Below, in pieces: positions 52,639-62,016 of a stretch of 64,000 nucleotides of DNA; within the stretch, counting starts at the first letter, position 1, and every line of letters starts with the position of its first letter. The translations under genes and the position numbers were made by a program. The stretch is from an uncultured Actinomycetes bacterium. GTDB lineage: Bacteria > Actinomycetota > Actinomycetes > Mycobacteriales > Nakamurellaceae. The DNA is taken from positions 186,001-250,000 of the forward strand of contig CALANS010000175.1 of NCBI GenBank assembly GCA_937926105.1. The letters run 5' to 3'. The notes under the pieces were generated by a model that saw only the letters and a program-made list of their open reading frames with translations, did no database searches and had not been told where the DNA came from.

Positions 52639-54354
52639 CTACTTGTCCAACCAGGTGGTGCGCACGTAGCTGCGGATGTTGGCGGGCAATGCCACATAGC
52701 CCTTGACGTAGTTCCACCACATCTCCCACCGCAGCGGGTACTGGTAGATCTCGAGGTTGTACGCCTGGTCGGCGACCAGCTTCTGGATCTCCAGGTAGGC
52801 CGCCGCGCGCTTGTCCTTGTCCAGCTCGCCGCGAGCCTTGGCCACCATGTCGTCGTAGTCGGTGTTCGTCTGCCCCATGGCCTTGCCGTAGGTGTTGGTG
52901 GTCAACAGCCTGTCGCAGATCGCATCCGGATCCGGCGTCCAGGACAGCGCCACCGACAGGATGGTGTAGTTCCCCTTGGCCCAGTCGTCCAGCAGCGGTG
53001 CGGTCTCCGACGGCTTGAGGTTGACCTTGATTCCCGCCTCAGCCCACTGCTGCTGCAGGATCTGCGAGCACTGCACATCCAGATCGTTCGCGGCCACCAC
53101 GATGTAGTCGCCCAGGTCGATGCCGTTCGGGTATCCCGCGTCCGCGAGCAACTTCTTGGCCTGTGCGACATCGCGCTGGTAATAGGGCATGTCGCCGGTT
53201 CCGTCGTATCCGCCGACCTGGCTCTCCGGGATCAGCGCGCCGACCTTTCCGGATCCGGCGAGCACGGTGTCGACGCAGGCCTTGCGGTCGGTGGCCAGGC
53301 TCAGCGCCCGCCGGACGTTCACGTCATTGAGGGGCTTGCGAGTCATGTTGAGCCACACGGGGAAGGTTCGGGACGTCTGGCCGGGGGCCGATACCAGATC
53401 CGGCGCCGTCTTGACGATCTGCGCCGCCACCTTGGGGTCCTTGAGCCAGGTCATGTCGATCGCCTTGGACCGCAGGGCCGAGGTGATCGATGACTGATCC
53501 TTGAAGAATTTGAAGATCACCTGGTCGAGGTACGGCTCGTCCTTCTCGAAGTAGCCGTCGAACTTCTTGAGTACGAACTGCTGGTTCGGCGTGTAGGAGT
53601 CGAACGAGAACGGTCCGGTACCCACCGGCTTGGTGTCCTGACCCGTGACACCCTTGGGCATGATCACACCCACCGGGCAGGTCGCCAGATACGCCAGGAA
53701 TGCCGCATCGGGGCTCTTGAGCTCGAACTTCACCGTGTTGTCGTCGACGACCGTGACCGCCTTGACGGTCTCGAAGATGGACGCCTGCGGGCTGGCATTG
53801 GTCGGGTCCAGGATGTAGTCGAAGGTGAACTTGACGTCTTCCGCCGAAAAGCCCTGGCCGTTGTGGAATGTGACGCCCTGGCGCAGGTGGAAGATGTAGG
53901 TGGTGTCATCGGGGTTCTCGAACGACTCGGCGAGGTCCGGCTCGGGCTCCATCTTCTCGCTCCAGCGCAGCAGCCCGTTGAACAGCAGGGCGAGGAAGTC
54001 GTAGGAGGAGAACGCTCCGGTGGTGTGCGGGTTCAGCCCGATCGGATCGGCATCCGCGCCGATGTTCAGCGTGCCGCCCTTCTTGGGAGTGCCCGCCGGC
54101 GGCGCCGCCGGGCTACTTGGCGATGACCCGCCGGACGCCGGGCCGGCGCCCCCGGTGGTCGGTGCATCGGCCGTTCCCGAACCACCGTCGGTGCCGCTGC
54201 CCCCGCTGCCGCATGCCGCCAGCAGACCCGGCCCGAGCACCAACGCGCCACCGGCGGTGAATCCCAGGCGAAGCAGCCGTCGACGCGAAAACAGCGGATG
54301 TCCATCGGGCAGTCCGACATCCGCCGCCGACACCTCGGGAGTGTGCTCGTTCAT
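52639..54354 (-). CDS. peptide ABC transporter substrate-binding lipoprotein
   Basis: A 571-residue SBP_bac_5 receptor. SRRRLLRLGF (23-32) and lipobox LLAAC (Cys48) suggest Tat export and lipidation. A Gly/Ser/Pro linker precedes LNIGADADPIGLNPHTTGAF. ATG 54354 has AAAGGAC upstream. Related to the tandem receptors at 7010-10523, sharing the GGALVLGPGLLAACG signal. The gene is 103 bases after the M81 gene 54458. Confidence 0.93.
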   Translation of the reverse strand: MNEHTPEVSAADVGLPDGHPLFSRRRLLRLGFTAGGALVLGPGLLAACGSGGSGTDGGSGTADAPTTGGAGPASGGSSPSSPAAPPAGTPKKGGTLNIGADADPIGLNPHTTGAFSSYDFLALLFNGLLRWSEKMEPEPDLAESFENPDDTTYIFHLRQGVTFHNGQGFSAEDVKFTFDYILDPTNASPQASIFETVKAVTVVDDNTVKFELKSPDAAFLAYLATCPVGVIMPKGVTGQDTKPVGTGPFSFDSYTPNQQFVLKKFDGYFEKDEPYLDQVIFKFFKDQSSITSALRSKAIDMTWLKDPKVAAQIVKTAPDLVSAPGQTSRTFPVWLNMTRKPLNDVNVRRALSLATDRKACVDTVLAGSGKVGALIPESQVGGYDGTGDMPYYQRDVAQAKKLLADAGYPNGIDLGDYIVVAANDLDVQCSQILQQQWAEAGIKVNLKPSETAPLLDDWAKGNYTILSVALSWTPDPDAICDRLLTTNTYGKAMGQTNTDYDDMVAKARGELDKDKRAAAYLEIQKLVADQAYNLEIYQYPLRWEMWWNYVKGYVALPANIRSYVRTTWLDK

Positions 54355-54457
54355 GGCTGTCCTTTCCTAGGGCAGGAAGTGGTGGAGCATGGCAACTATC
54401 TCGGAGGTGGCACCCGGCCCAGCAGGTGCTGAGTACTGCCCGGCGACCTCACGCCGA

Positions 54458-55948
54458 TCACCGGTAGGCGGTTTCGGCCTCGAATGGGAACATCGGCCGG
54501 ATCCGCCTGGAATAGCTGAACTGCTGCACCGAAAGCCGGGTTACGCCCGGCGTGTCGACCATCAGCTGTTCCCCACACACGTGGGCATAGCCCGCCTTCG
54601 GCGAATTGACACCCTTGCCGACCACCGCAGCGAACTCCCCCGGCTCCACCCCGGCCATCCGCAAGAGCTCCGCCGAGGTGTTGCCCATCGGATGGGTGGT
54701 AACCACCACGGCGATCCCGCCGTCGGTGCGCAGCGCCACCGTGGGGCCGGCGTTGTAGCGCCGGAACCCGCCATGCGTCGGACCGGCGTCCTCGAACTGC
54801 CCGTCCGTGCGAGCGGTCAGCACGGCGTCGAGCACCTGCGGATGGCCATCCTGCTCGGCGCTGCGTCCACCGACCGTCACGCGAACCCGATCTCCCACCG
54901 CGGAGCTGGCCAGCTCCTCGACCGCACCCGGATCCCACAGCGTGAAGGCAATTCCGGGCACACCCTGATCGACGGCGGCATTCAAGATCGATGTGGAGTC
55001 TCCGCAACTGCCGCCACCGACGTTGTCGCCCACGTCCAGCAGCAGGATCGGCCGGTCCGCGGTGTGCTCCCGCACCCGACGCAGTGCCGCGTCGATGGTC
55101 GCCGCGCCGCCTTGCAACTCCTCGCGTGCCTCCCACAGCAGTCCGGCGATCTCGGCGGCAGCGGCCTCGGCCACGGCTCGATCGGACCGGTGGCTGGCCA
55201 GCACTGACATGCCCATTTGCTCGACGTCGGCATACGGGAATCCCTCCGCAATGCTCACATCGAGCATGCCGTCGACGGCCTCCCATTCCCGGCAGCGCTG
55301 CAGGATGCGCGCCATCGGCTCATCGGACGTGTCCTGTTTGACGATGTTCACCATCAGTGGGAGTCGTTCGAAGACCGTCGCGGGGCGTGCTGCACCGGCG
55401 ATGATCGACAGCACCAGGGCGCGGCACTCCAACCCGCGATCACGGGCATCGATGTGCGGGTTCGTCTGGAAGATTCGCAGCACATCCACGGCATCGACCA
55501 GCCGCTGATCGACGTTCGAGTGCATATCCAGCACGACGCCGATCGGGACATCCGGCCCGACAACCGCGCGCATCCGCTCGGCGGCTTCCGCGTCGGCGTG
55601 CTCTGCATTCTCGGACACCGCAGCGCCGTGCAACGCCAGCAACACCCCATCGAATGGGCCCTCGGCCGCTAGTCGCGTCGCCATGTCGGCCGTCGCCCGA
55701 TCGAAGGTCTCGGCGGTGAACTCGCCCAGCGCCCCGGCACGGTAACTGACCAACGGCACCAGGTCCACGTCCGCAGGCACGCCCGGGTCCAGGAACCCCG
55801 CCAGGGTCGCCGTCGACCCGAGGTAGTGATCCGCAATCTCGGAACCCAGGTGCACACCGCCCTCGGCGTACATCCGATCCATCGTCGCCTTGATGGTCGA
55901 GAACGTGTTCGCTTCCAGAGTCAATCCCAGTACTGCTAGGCGCGGCAC
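54458..55948 (-). CDS. M81 family metallopeptidase (MlrC-like), type B
   Basis: A 496-residue protein. GTG 55948 is chosen because GGAGG ends five bases upstream; earlier in-frame starts lack a site. Motifs: RLAVLGLTLEANTFSTIK, VLLALHGAAVSENAEH, VLDMHSNVDQR, ILLLDVGDNVGGGSCGDST, and VDTPGVTRLSVQQFSYSRR. It belongs with 43208-44743. It is first in the leftward transporter operon and may process what that transporter imports. Confidence 0.9.
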   Translation of the reverse strand: MPRLAVLGLTLEANTFSTIKATMDRMYAEGGVHLGSEIADHYLGSTATLAGFLDPGVPADVDLVPLVSYRAGALGEFTAETFDRATADMATRLAAEGPFDGVLLALHGAAVSENAEHADAEAAERMRAVVGPDVPIGVVLDMHSNVDQRLVDAVDVLRIFQTNPHIDARDRGLECRALVLSIIAGAARPATVFERLPLMVNIVKQDTSDEPMARILQRCREWEAVDGMLDVSIAEGFPYADVEQMGMSVLASHRSDRAVAEAAAAEIAGLLWEAREELQGGAATIDAALRRVREHTADRPILLLDVGDNVGGGSCGDSTSILNAAVDQGVPGIAFTLWDPGAVEELASSAVGDRVRVTVGGRSAEQDGHPQVLDAVLTARTDGQFEDAGPTHGGFRRYNAGPTVALRTDGGIAVVVTTHPMGNTSAELLRMAGVEPGEFAAVVGKGVNSPKAGYAHVCGEQLMVDTPGVTRLSVQQFSYSRRIRPMFPFEAETAYR

Positions 55949-56002
55949 CAGCACCTCCGACGGGTCAAGGGGGGTCGACGAATGTTTCAGGCAGTGCAAT
56001 GA

Positions 56003-56019
56003 TGGTCTCATTAGTACCA
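56003..56019. promoter_or_regulatory. candidate operator in the 55949-56201 divergent gap
   Basis: TGGTCTCATTAGTACCA has TGGT/ACCA arms nine bases apart. The inner word CATTAGT recurs as a direct repeat at 56061-56067. The gap separates the M81/transporter operon from the SDR-IclR pair, so the IclR product of 57065 is the natural candidate binder. Symmetry is short; treat as a lead. Confidence 0.35.
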
Positions 56020-56201
56020 CCCGAGACACCCCGGCACAAGCAGTTTCGGCACGGGCATTCCATTAGTCAGACCCGGCATCCGGACCGCGCAGCGAGCTCA
56101 CCGCGGTGCGGCGCGTGTCGGACAGCGAGGGAGCAGGGTCTGGCAGCAGGCCCCCGGCGCGCCACGCCCGGTCGCTCGGCACAGCAAGAAGGGAACACGC
56201 C

Positions 56202-56981
56202 ATGACAGCTCCAACGGGTCGGCTCGCAGGCCGCACCGCTCTGATCACCGGGGCCTCCCGCGGCATCGGCGCAGCGGTGGCGCGTCGCTTCGCCGCCGAG
56301 GGCGCCGCCGTGGCGGTCGGGCACCAACCGACCGACGAGATGGCGCGCCTGGCCGCCAATGTCGTCGAGAGCATCACCGCGGCGGGTGGGGTGGCGGTGG
56401 CCGTGCCCGGGGACCTGTCCACGCCACAGGGGCCGGGCGAGACGGTTCGCCACGCTCGGACTGCGCTCGGACCGTTGGACCTCCTGGTGGCCAACGCCGC
56501 CGCGACGGGCCGCGCTGTCTGGCATCAGATGTCCGTCCAGGACTGGGACACCATGCAGGCGGTGAACGTGCGCGGGACCTGGTTGCTCGCCAAGGAAGCG
56601 CGCGAGGACCTCATCGCCTCCGGGCACGGTGCGATCGTTACCCTGACGTCGGTGATGGCGATGACCGGACAGCCGGGCGCGCTGCACTACACGGCCTCGA
56701 AGGCGGCGATCCTGGGGATGACGAGGGCGCTCGCCCGGGAGTTGGGCCCGGACGGGGTCCGGGTGAACGCCGTGATGCCGGGGGCGATACGCACCGAGCA
56801 CGAGGAGGAATTGTCTCCCGATCCCGATGCGGTGGCGGCACGCATCCTGCCCGTACAGTCGCTGCAGCGCCGGGGTTACGCGGACGACCTGGCCGGCGCG
56901 TTCGTCTTCCTGGCGAGCGACGACGCCGCATTCGTCACCGGCCAGGTGGTGTGCGTCGACGGCGGCTGGGTGATGTACTGA
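56202..56981 (+). CDS. SDR family oxidoreductase
   Basis: A 259-residue SDR with TGASRGIG, ANAAATG, a Ser in TLTSVMAMTG, YTASK, and NAVMPGAIRTEHE. ATG 56202 with AGAAGGGA upstream is chosen over an earlier start. It is divergent from the M81/Dpp operon and 83 bases before the IclR gene. With the FAH-family hydrolase nearby it could belong to a sugar-acid or ketoacid pathway (inference). Confidence 0.9.
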   Translation: MTAPTGRLAGRTALITGASRGIGAAVARRFAAEGAAVAVGHQPTDEMARLAANVVESITAAGGVAVAVPGDLSTPQGPGETVRHARTALGPLDLLVANAAATGRAVWHQMSVQDWDTMQAVNVRGTWLLAKEAREDLIASGHGAIVTLTSVMAMTGQPGALHYTASKAAILGMTRALARELGPDGVRVNAVMPGAIRTEHEEELSPDPDAVAARILPVQSLQRRGYADDLAGAFVFLASDDAAFVTGQVVCVDGGWVMY

Positions 56982-57064
56982 CGCGGGATCCGCCGCCGGC
57001 AATTGTTTCACGCTCTGGAATCGTCCTATCATCCCGATACCACCTACCAGCAAGGAGGCTGCCG

Positions 57065-57832
57065 ATGGTTGCCGATGCCGACCCCGTTGCCACCTATCCG
57101 ATCCGGTCGGTGGATCGGGTGTGCGACATCCTGGACACACTGGCGAACGCCCCGGACGGTGTCACACTCACCGAGGTAGCCGACGCCACCGGGCTCCCCA
57201 AGAGCTCGGCCTTTCGCTACCTGTCGGCGCTGGAGGCACGCCACTATGTGGAGCGCGGCCACGATCCCCTGATCTACCGACTCGGGCTCGCCTTCCGCCC
57301 CCAGCACACCCGTGGCATCGCCCGGCTGGCCGAGTTGGCCCGTCCCGCTCTGGAGCGCCTGCGGGACAAGCTCGACGAGACCACCAACCTGGGCATGCTC
57401 GATGGCACCAGCGTGGTGCACAGCGTGGTCTGCGAGAGCCCGCAGATGATGCGGCTGGCCGCCCGCGTCGGCGAACGTGGTTACGTGCATGCCACCGCGC
57501 TGGGCAAGGCCATGGCCGCTGCCCTACCGGAGGACCGGATCCGTTCCCTGATCGCGGTGTCCGGCATGCCCGCGTTCACCGACGCCACCATTACCGACCT
57601 GCCCAGCCTGCTGACCGAACTGAACACCGTGCGTGAGCAGGGCTACGCCGTGGATGAGCAAGAGAACCAGGAAGGTGGGCGGTGTGTCGCAGTGGCGATC
57701 CCGGATCTGGGGTTCGCGGCCGCGGTAAGCGTCTCCGCCCCCGCCGCCCGCTTCGAGGCCGCCGAGGTACCCACGGTCGCCCGCGCGCTCCGTCGGGTCG
57801 CCCGGGACCTATCACGCCAGATGCGCGGCTGA
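57065..57832 (+). CDS. IclR family transcriptional regulator
   Basis: A 255-residue regulator: N-terminal winged HTH (TLTEVADATGLPKSSAFRYL) and C-terminal ligand domain (ATALGKAMAAALPEDRI, DEQENQEGGRCVAVAI). ATG 57065 has AAGGAGG six bases upstream. It converges on the FAH-family gene and may control the SDR, the FAH gene or the M81/transporter operon across the gap at 56 kb. Confidence 0.92.
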   Translation: MVADADPVATYPIRSVDRVCDILDTLANAPDGVTLTEVADATGLPKSSAFRYLSALEARHYVERGHDPLIYRLGLAFRPQHTRGIARLAELARPALERLRDKLDETTNLGMLDGTSVVHSVVCESPQMMRLAARVGERGYVHATALGKAMAAALPEDRIRSLIAVSGMPAFTDATITDLPSLLTELNTVREQGYAVDEQENQEGGRCVAVAIPDLGFAAAVSVSAPAARFEAAEVPTVARALRRVARDLSRQMRG

Positions 57833-57867
57833 CCGGGCTCCCGCCATCGCCCCGACGCCGCCGACAC

Positions 57868-58713
57868 TCAGGCCTGCACGCACTCCTGGCGCGCCCGGCC
57901 GATCCCCTCGATCTCCGTCTCCACCACGTCGCCGGCCCGCAGATACGGGAACCGCCCGGAGAGTCCGACACCCTGCGGCGTACCGGTGTTGATGATGTCG
58001 CCCGGCTCCAGCACCGCCACCTGCGACAGGTGCCATACCAGGTAGTCGATACCGAAGATCAGGTCCGCCGAGGTTGAATCCTGCCGGGGCTCACCGTTGA
58101 CCCATGACCGCAACCGGACCGCACCGCCGTCCAGTTCGTCAGCCGGGACCAGCGCGGGACCGAGCGGGTTGAACGTCTCGCAGCACTTGCCCTTCGACCA
58201 TTGCCCGCCGGAAACCTCCAGCTGCCACTCCCGCTCGGACACGTCGTTGGACATGGTGTATCCGGCGATGTGTGCGGCCGCGTCGGCGGGGGAATCCAGA
58301 TAGCGCGCCCGGCGACCGATCACCACGGCCAACTCCACCTCCCAGTCGGTCTTCACCGACCCCCGTGGCACGTGCAGGTTGTCGTAGGGCCCGACGACGG
58401 TATTGGGCGTCTTGAAAAACAGCACCGGCACCGAAGGCGGCTCGGCGCCGGATTCGGCGGCGTGCGCTGCGTAGTTCATGCCGATGCACCACACGGCCTG
58501 CGGGCGCACGATCGGCGCACCCACCCGCTGGCCGGCAATGTCCACCACGGGCAACGCGGCCTGGGCCAGCGCCCGTCGGGTGCGCGCGATGCCGTCGCCG
58601 GCCAGGAATGCTCCGTCAATGTCCGCGGTCAACGACGTGAGGTCGTGGGCGGCGCCGTCGTGCACCACCACTGGGCGTTCGGCACCGGCGGGCCCTATAC
58701 GGCGCAGTTCCAT
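57868..58713 (-). CDS. fumarylacetoacetate hydrolase family protein
   Basis: A 281-residue FAH-superfamily enzyme. Metal-site text DWEVELAVVIG, SNDVSEREWQ and GQWSKGKCCETFNPLGPALV are visible. The last block resembles the subgroup that hydrolyses 2,4-diketo-3-deoxy sugar acids, as in non-phosphorylative L-fucose/L-rhamnose breakdown, but other diketo substrates are possible. ATG 58713 with GGGAGCGAG upstream is chosen. Divergent from the PLP enzyme gene at 58870. Confidence 0.88.
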   Translation of the reverse strand: MELRRIGPAGAERPVVVHDGAAHDLTSLTADIDGAFLAGDGIARTRRALAQAALPVVDIAGQRVGAPIVRPQAVWCIGMNYAAHAAESGAEPPSVPVLFFKTPNTVVGPYDNLHVPRGSVKTDWEVELAVVIGRRARYLDSPADAAAHIAGYTMSNDVSEREWQLEVSGGQWSKGKCCETFNPLGPALVPADELDGGAVRLRSWVNGEPRQDSTSADLIFGIDYLVWHLSQVAVLEPGDIINTGTPQGVGLSGRFPYLRAGDVVETEIEGIGRARQECVQA

Positions 58714-58834
58714 CTCGCTCCCATCCGAACATCCCACTAGCCGACATCGACGGTCCAGTCTCCCACTGGTGCGACCGGACCGGGGGGCCGGGGTCTCCAC
58801 GCGGGACCGAGCGACGCAACCGCCGTTCCACGCA

Positions 58835-58863
58835 TTGACACAGCGCAAGAATCACGGTAAGCA
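58835..58863 (+). promoter_or_regulatory. promoter predicting a leaderless transcript
   Basis: TTGACA (58835-58840), a 17-base spacer and TAAGCA (58858-58863) place the start site about seven bases on, at 58870, which is the G of the GTG start codon. There is no ribosome-binding site before that codon, which fits a leaderless mRNA, a common type in Actinomycetota. Confidence 0.55.
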
Positions 58864-58869
58864 TCCACC

Positions 58870-60153
58870 GTGACCAACGCATCGTCCTGGCTTGTTCCCG
58901 ATGACACTCCGATCGATTGGCGCAGCAAGTGTTTCGGGCCCGCCCAACACGGCCGTTCGGTTGCCCAGCTGGTCGCCGGCGGCCTTACGCTCGCCGACCT
59001 GCCGACCCCGGTCCTGACGCTCGATGCCGACGCCCTGGAGCACAACATCGCGGTCATGGGCGACTACCTGGCCGAGAACGGGGTGCTGCTGGCGCCACAC
59101 GGCAAGACGACCATGTCCCCACAGCTGTGGCGTCGCCAGCTCGATGCCGGCGCGTGGGCGATCACGGTCGCCACGCCCTGGCAGCTGCGAGTGGCGGCCG
59201 CTCACGGCGTGCGCAGGATCTTGCATGCCGGCGCGATGCTGACGCCGGCAGATCTCGCGGCGGTGGCAGCCCTGCTCGACGAGCGACCTGACACCGAGGT
59301 GCTGGTGTGGGCAGACTCCCCGGAAGCCGTCCGGCTGACGGCCTCCGGATACCCGCGCGGCGGACGACCACTGGCCGTGCTGGTAGACCGAGGCGGTAGC
59401 GGCGCCCGCACCGGCGCGCGCACGCTGTCCGAGAGCCTGCAGACCGCAGACGCGGTTGCGCAGGCGGGAAACCTGACTCTCGCCGGCATCGCGGCCTGGG
59501 AGGGCTCGCTGGCCGGTGCCTCCGGTCCCGACGGCCACGCGGCGATGGTCGCATTCTGCGATGGTGCCGCCGAGACCTTCCGCGCCGCCGTGGATGCCGG
59601 TCTGCTCCGGCCGGATGACGCCCCGGTGATCACCGGGGGTGGCAGCGCCTATTTCGACGTGGTGGTGCAACGCTGGGCGCCGCTGCGCGATCTGGGTGCC
59701 AGGATCGTGCTGCGGTCCGGGTGCTACCTCACCCACGACGACGGTGGGTACGCGGCCTCGTCGCCGTTCGGGCGATCGACGGGCCGCCCGCTGCGGGCCG
59801 CGCTGCACGCCTGGGGGCAGGTGGTCTCGCGCCCAGAGCCGGGCCTCGCGCTGTTGAACATGGGGCGACGCGACGTGCCCTACGACGGGCGCCTCCCGGT
59901 GCCACAGGGGGTACGCGGCCGGGACGCCGACACGTCCCGGCGCGCGCTGGCCGGCGCCACGATCACCCAGCTGAACGATCAGCACGCCTACCTGTCCCTG
60001 GACCCGGCCTCCGACCTGCGGCTCGGTGAGGTGGTGCGCTGCGGAATCTCCCATCCCTGCACCGCTTTCGACAAGTGGTCGATGGTCCCGGTGCTGGACG
60101 ATGTCAGCGCGGCGCAGCCCCGCATGATCGGCGCGGTCCGCACGGTCTTCTAG
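58870..60153 (+). CDS. D-threonine aldolase / D-serine dehydratase-like PLP enzyme
   Basis: A 427-residue fold-type III PLP enzyme with an alanine-racemase-like N-terminal barrel. The PLP lysine is Lys79 in APHGKTTMSP. The C-terminal metal site HPC (His395, Cys397 in CGISHPCTAFDKW) is diagnostic of D-threonine aldolase/D-serine dehydratase-like proteins. It would act on a D-hydroxy amino acid, giving either glycine plus an aldehyde, or a 2-oxoacid plus ammonia. D-serine-type chemistry releases enamines, a classic RidA substrate. GTG start; apparently leaderless. Confidence 0.9.
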   Translation: MTNASSWLVPDDTPIDWRSKCFGPAQHGRSVAQLVAGGLTLADLPTPVLTLDADALEHNIAVMGDYLAENGVLLAPHGKTTMSPQLWRRQLDAGAWAITVATPWQLRVAAAHGVRRILHAGAMLTPADLAAVAALLDERPDTEVLVWADSPEAVRLTASGYPRGGRPLAVLVDRGGSGARTGARTLSESLQTADAVAQAGNLTLAGIAAWEGSLAGASGPDGHAAMVAFCDGAAETFRAAVDAGLLRPDDAPVITGGGSAYFDVVVQRWAPLRDLGARIVLRSGCYLTHDDGGYAASSPFGRSTGRPLRAALHAWGQVVSRPEPGLALLNMGRRDVPYDGRLPVPQGVRGRDADTSRRALAGATITQLNDQHAYLSLDPASDLRLGEVVRCGISHPCTAFDKWSMVPVLDDVSAAQPRMIGAVRTVF

Positions 60154-60168
60154 CCGAAGCCGGCGCCG

Positions 60169-62016
60169 TCACCGGCCCACGGCGTAGCCCTGCATTCCGC
60201 GCGCATTCGCGGCGGCCCGCAGCATGCCGTCACCGTCACGCGAGACGGCCGATAGCCGGCCCAGCGACCAGTCGTCCTCGACCACCACCTGGTGGCCCCG
60301 GTCCCGCAGGCCACGCACGGTATCCGGGTTCATCCGCCCCTCGACATGCAACCGCCCGGGGAACGACTCCCTCGGATAGAACGACGAGGTGAAGTGGCTG
60401 GAGTGAAACGCCGGCTCGTCGATCGCCTGCTGCAGGTTCAATCCGTGGTGCACGTGCCGCAGGAACAGCTGGAGCGACCACTGGTCCTGCTGGTCGCCAC
60501 CCGGCGTGCCGAACGCGAGATACGGTACGCCGTCCCGCAGCGCCAGATTCGGGCTCAGCGTGGTGCGGGGACGCTTGCCCGGCGCCAACGAATTCGCCAG
60601 ACCCGACTGCAGCCAAAACATCTGGCCACGGGTGCCCAGGCAGAAACCCAACGCAGGAATCGTCGGGGAACTCTGCAGCCACGCCCCGCTGGGTGTCGCC
60701 GACACCATATTCCCCCACCGATCCACCACATCGACATGGCAGGTGTCGCCGCGGGTCTCGCCATCCACCGCCACCGAGAGCTCGGAGGGAGAGTCCGCCT
60801 GCTCCACCCGCACGGTCGGTTCGCCAATCCCCCCGTCCGTGGCCGCGGCGCCAATCAGCCTGGCAAGGTCCGGTAGCCGAGGCTCACGGCCATCGGGTGT
60901 GCCCGGCCGCAACGAGCCGCAGTCGGCCCGATCACCGAGCAGCGCGCGCCGATAATCGTTGTACGGCCCCGACAACAGCGCCGCCATCGGCACGTCCACG
61001 AAGGCCGGATCGCCGTAGAACGCCTCCCGGTCGGCGAACGCCAGTTTGCTCGCCTCCACCACGGCGTGAACGAACTCCGGGGAGTCGGTGCCCATGCCGT
61101 CCAGGTCGAAGCCCGCCAACAGCGCCAATTGCTGCAACAGCACCGGCGCCTGGCTCCATGGCCCTGCCTTCAGCACCGTGTAGCCGCGCCCGCCGGCCCG
61201 ATAGTCCAGGCTCAGCGGATCCTCCACGCTGGCCTGCCAGCCGGCCAGGTCGGAACCCCGCAGCAGGCCGCGGTGCGGTTCGCCCGAGGAGTCCATGACA
61301 TCCGTGCCGGCGCAAAACTCGTCCATGGCCTCGGCGACGAAGCCATGGTAGAAGCTGCGCAGGGCGGCCTCGATCTGGATGTCGCGGCCGGAGCCGGCCG
61401 CCTCGGCGTCGCTGACGATGCGGCGGTAGGTCGCGGCCAGCGCCGGGTTGCGAAATAGCGTCCCTCCAGCGGGAGGGGCACCCCCCGGCAACCACAGGGC
61501 TGCGGAGGTCGGCCAATGGTCGACGAATAGGTCGTGCACGGTGGCGATCGTGGCGCTCACCCGGGGCAGCACGGGAAAGCCGGCCTCCGCATAGCCGATC
61601 GCGTACTCCAGCACATCGCCCACCCGCATGGTGCCGTACCGCTGCAACAGCAGCATCCATCCGCCAAAGGCGCCCGGCACACACGCCGGCAACAGGCCGG
61701 TACCCGGGATCAAGGTCAGACCGAGGTCGTCGAAGGCCCCGAGCGTGGCGCCCGCCGGAGCCGTACCCTGCCCGCAGATCACGGTGGCACGTTCCGCCCG
61801 TGCGTCCCACGCCACGATGGGCACCTCACCCGCCGGCCCGTTCAGGTGCGGCTCCACCACCTGGAGCACGAACCCCGACGCCACCGCCGCATCGAACGCG
61901 TTGCCACCGCGTTCCAGTACCGCCATGCCAGCCTGCGATGCCAGCCAGTGTGTCGAGGCCACCATGCCGAAGGTGCCCTCCAATTGCGGCCGAGTAGTGA
62001 ACCCGATAGTGGACAT
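60169..62016 (-). CDS. gamma-glutamyltransferase family protein
   Basis: A 615-residue Ntn-hydrolase that should self-cleave before Thr425 in RGDTCHVDVVDRWGNMVSAT (the usual text is TTH). The late motif GTPGGDQQ and the STHWLASQAGMAVLERGGNA opening are typical. ATG 62016 with GGGGAGGGG upstream is chosen. No signal peptide is evident, so it is probably a cytoplasmic GGT-like acylase or hydrolase. It could cut gamma-glutamyl bonds, as in iso-linked D-Glu peptides (inference). Confidence 0.9.
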   Translation of the reverse strand: MSTIGFTTRPQLEGTFGMVASTHWLASQAGMAVLERGGNAFDAAVASGFVLQVVEPHLNGPAGEVPIVAWDARAERATVICGQGTAPAGATLGAFDDLGLTLIPGTGLLPACVPGAFGGWMLLLQRYGTMRVGDVLEYAIGYAEAGFPVLPRVSATIATVHDLFVDHWPTSAALWLPGGAPPAGGTLFRNPALAATYRRIVSDAEAAGSGRDIQIEAALRSFYHGFVAEAMDEFCAGTDVMDSSGEPHRGLLRGSDLAGWQASVEDPLSLDYRAGGRGYTVLKAGPWSQAPVLLQQLALLAGFDLDGMGTDSPEFVHAVVEASKLAFADREAFYGDPAFVDVPMAALLSGPYNDYRRALLGDRADCGSLRPGTPDGREPRLPDLARLIGAAATDGGIGEPTVRVEQADSPSELSVAVDGETRGDTCHVDVVDRWGNMVSATPSGAWLQSSPTIPALGFCLGTRGQMFWLQSGLANSLAPGKRPRTTLSPNLALRDGVPYLAFGTPGGDQQDQWSLQLFLRHVHHGLNLQQAIDEPAFHSSHFTSSFYPRESFPGRLHVEGRMNPDTVRGLRDRGHQVVVEDDWSLGRLSAVSRDGDGMLRAAANARGMQGYAVGR

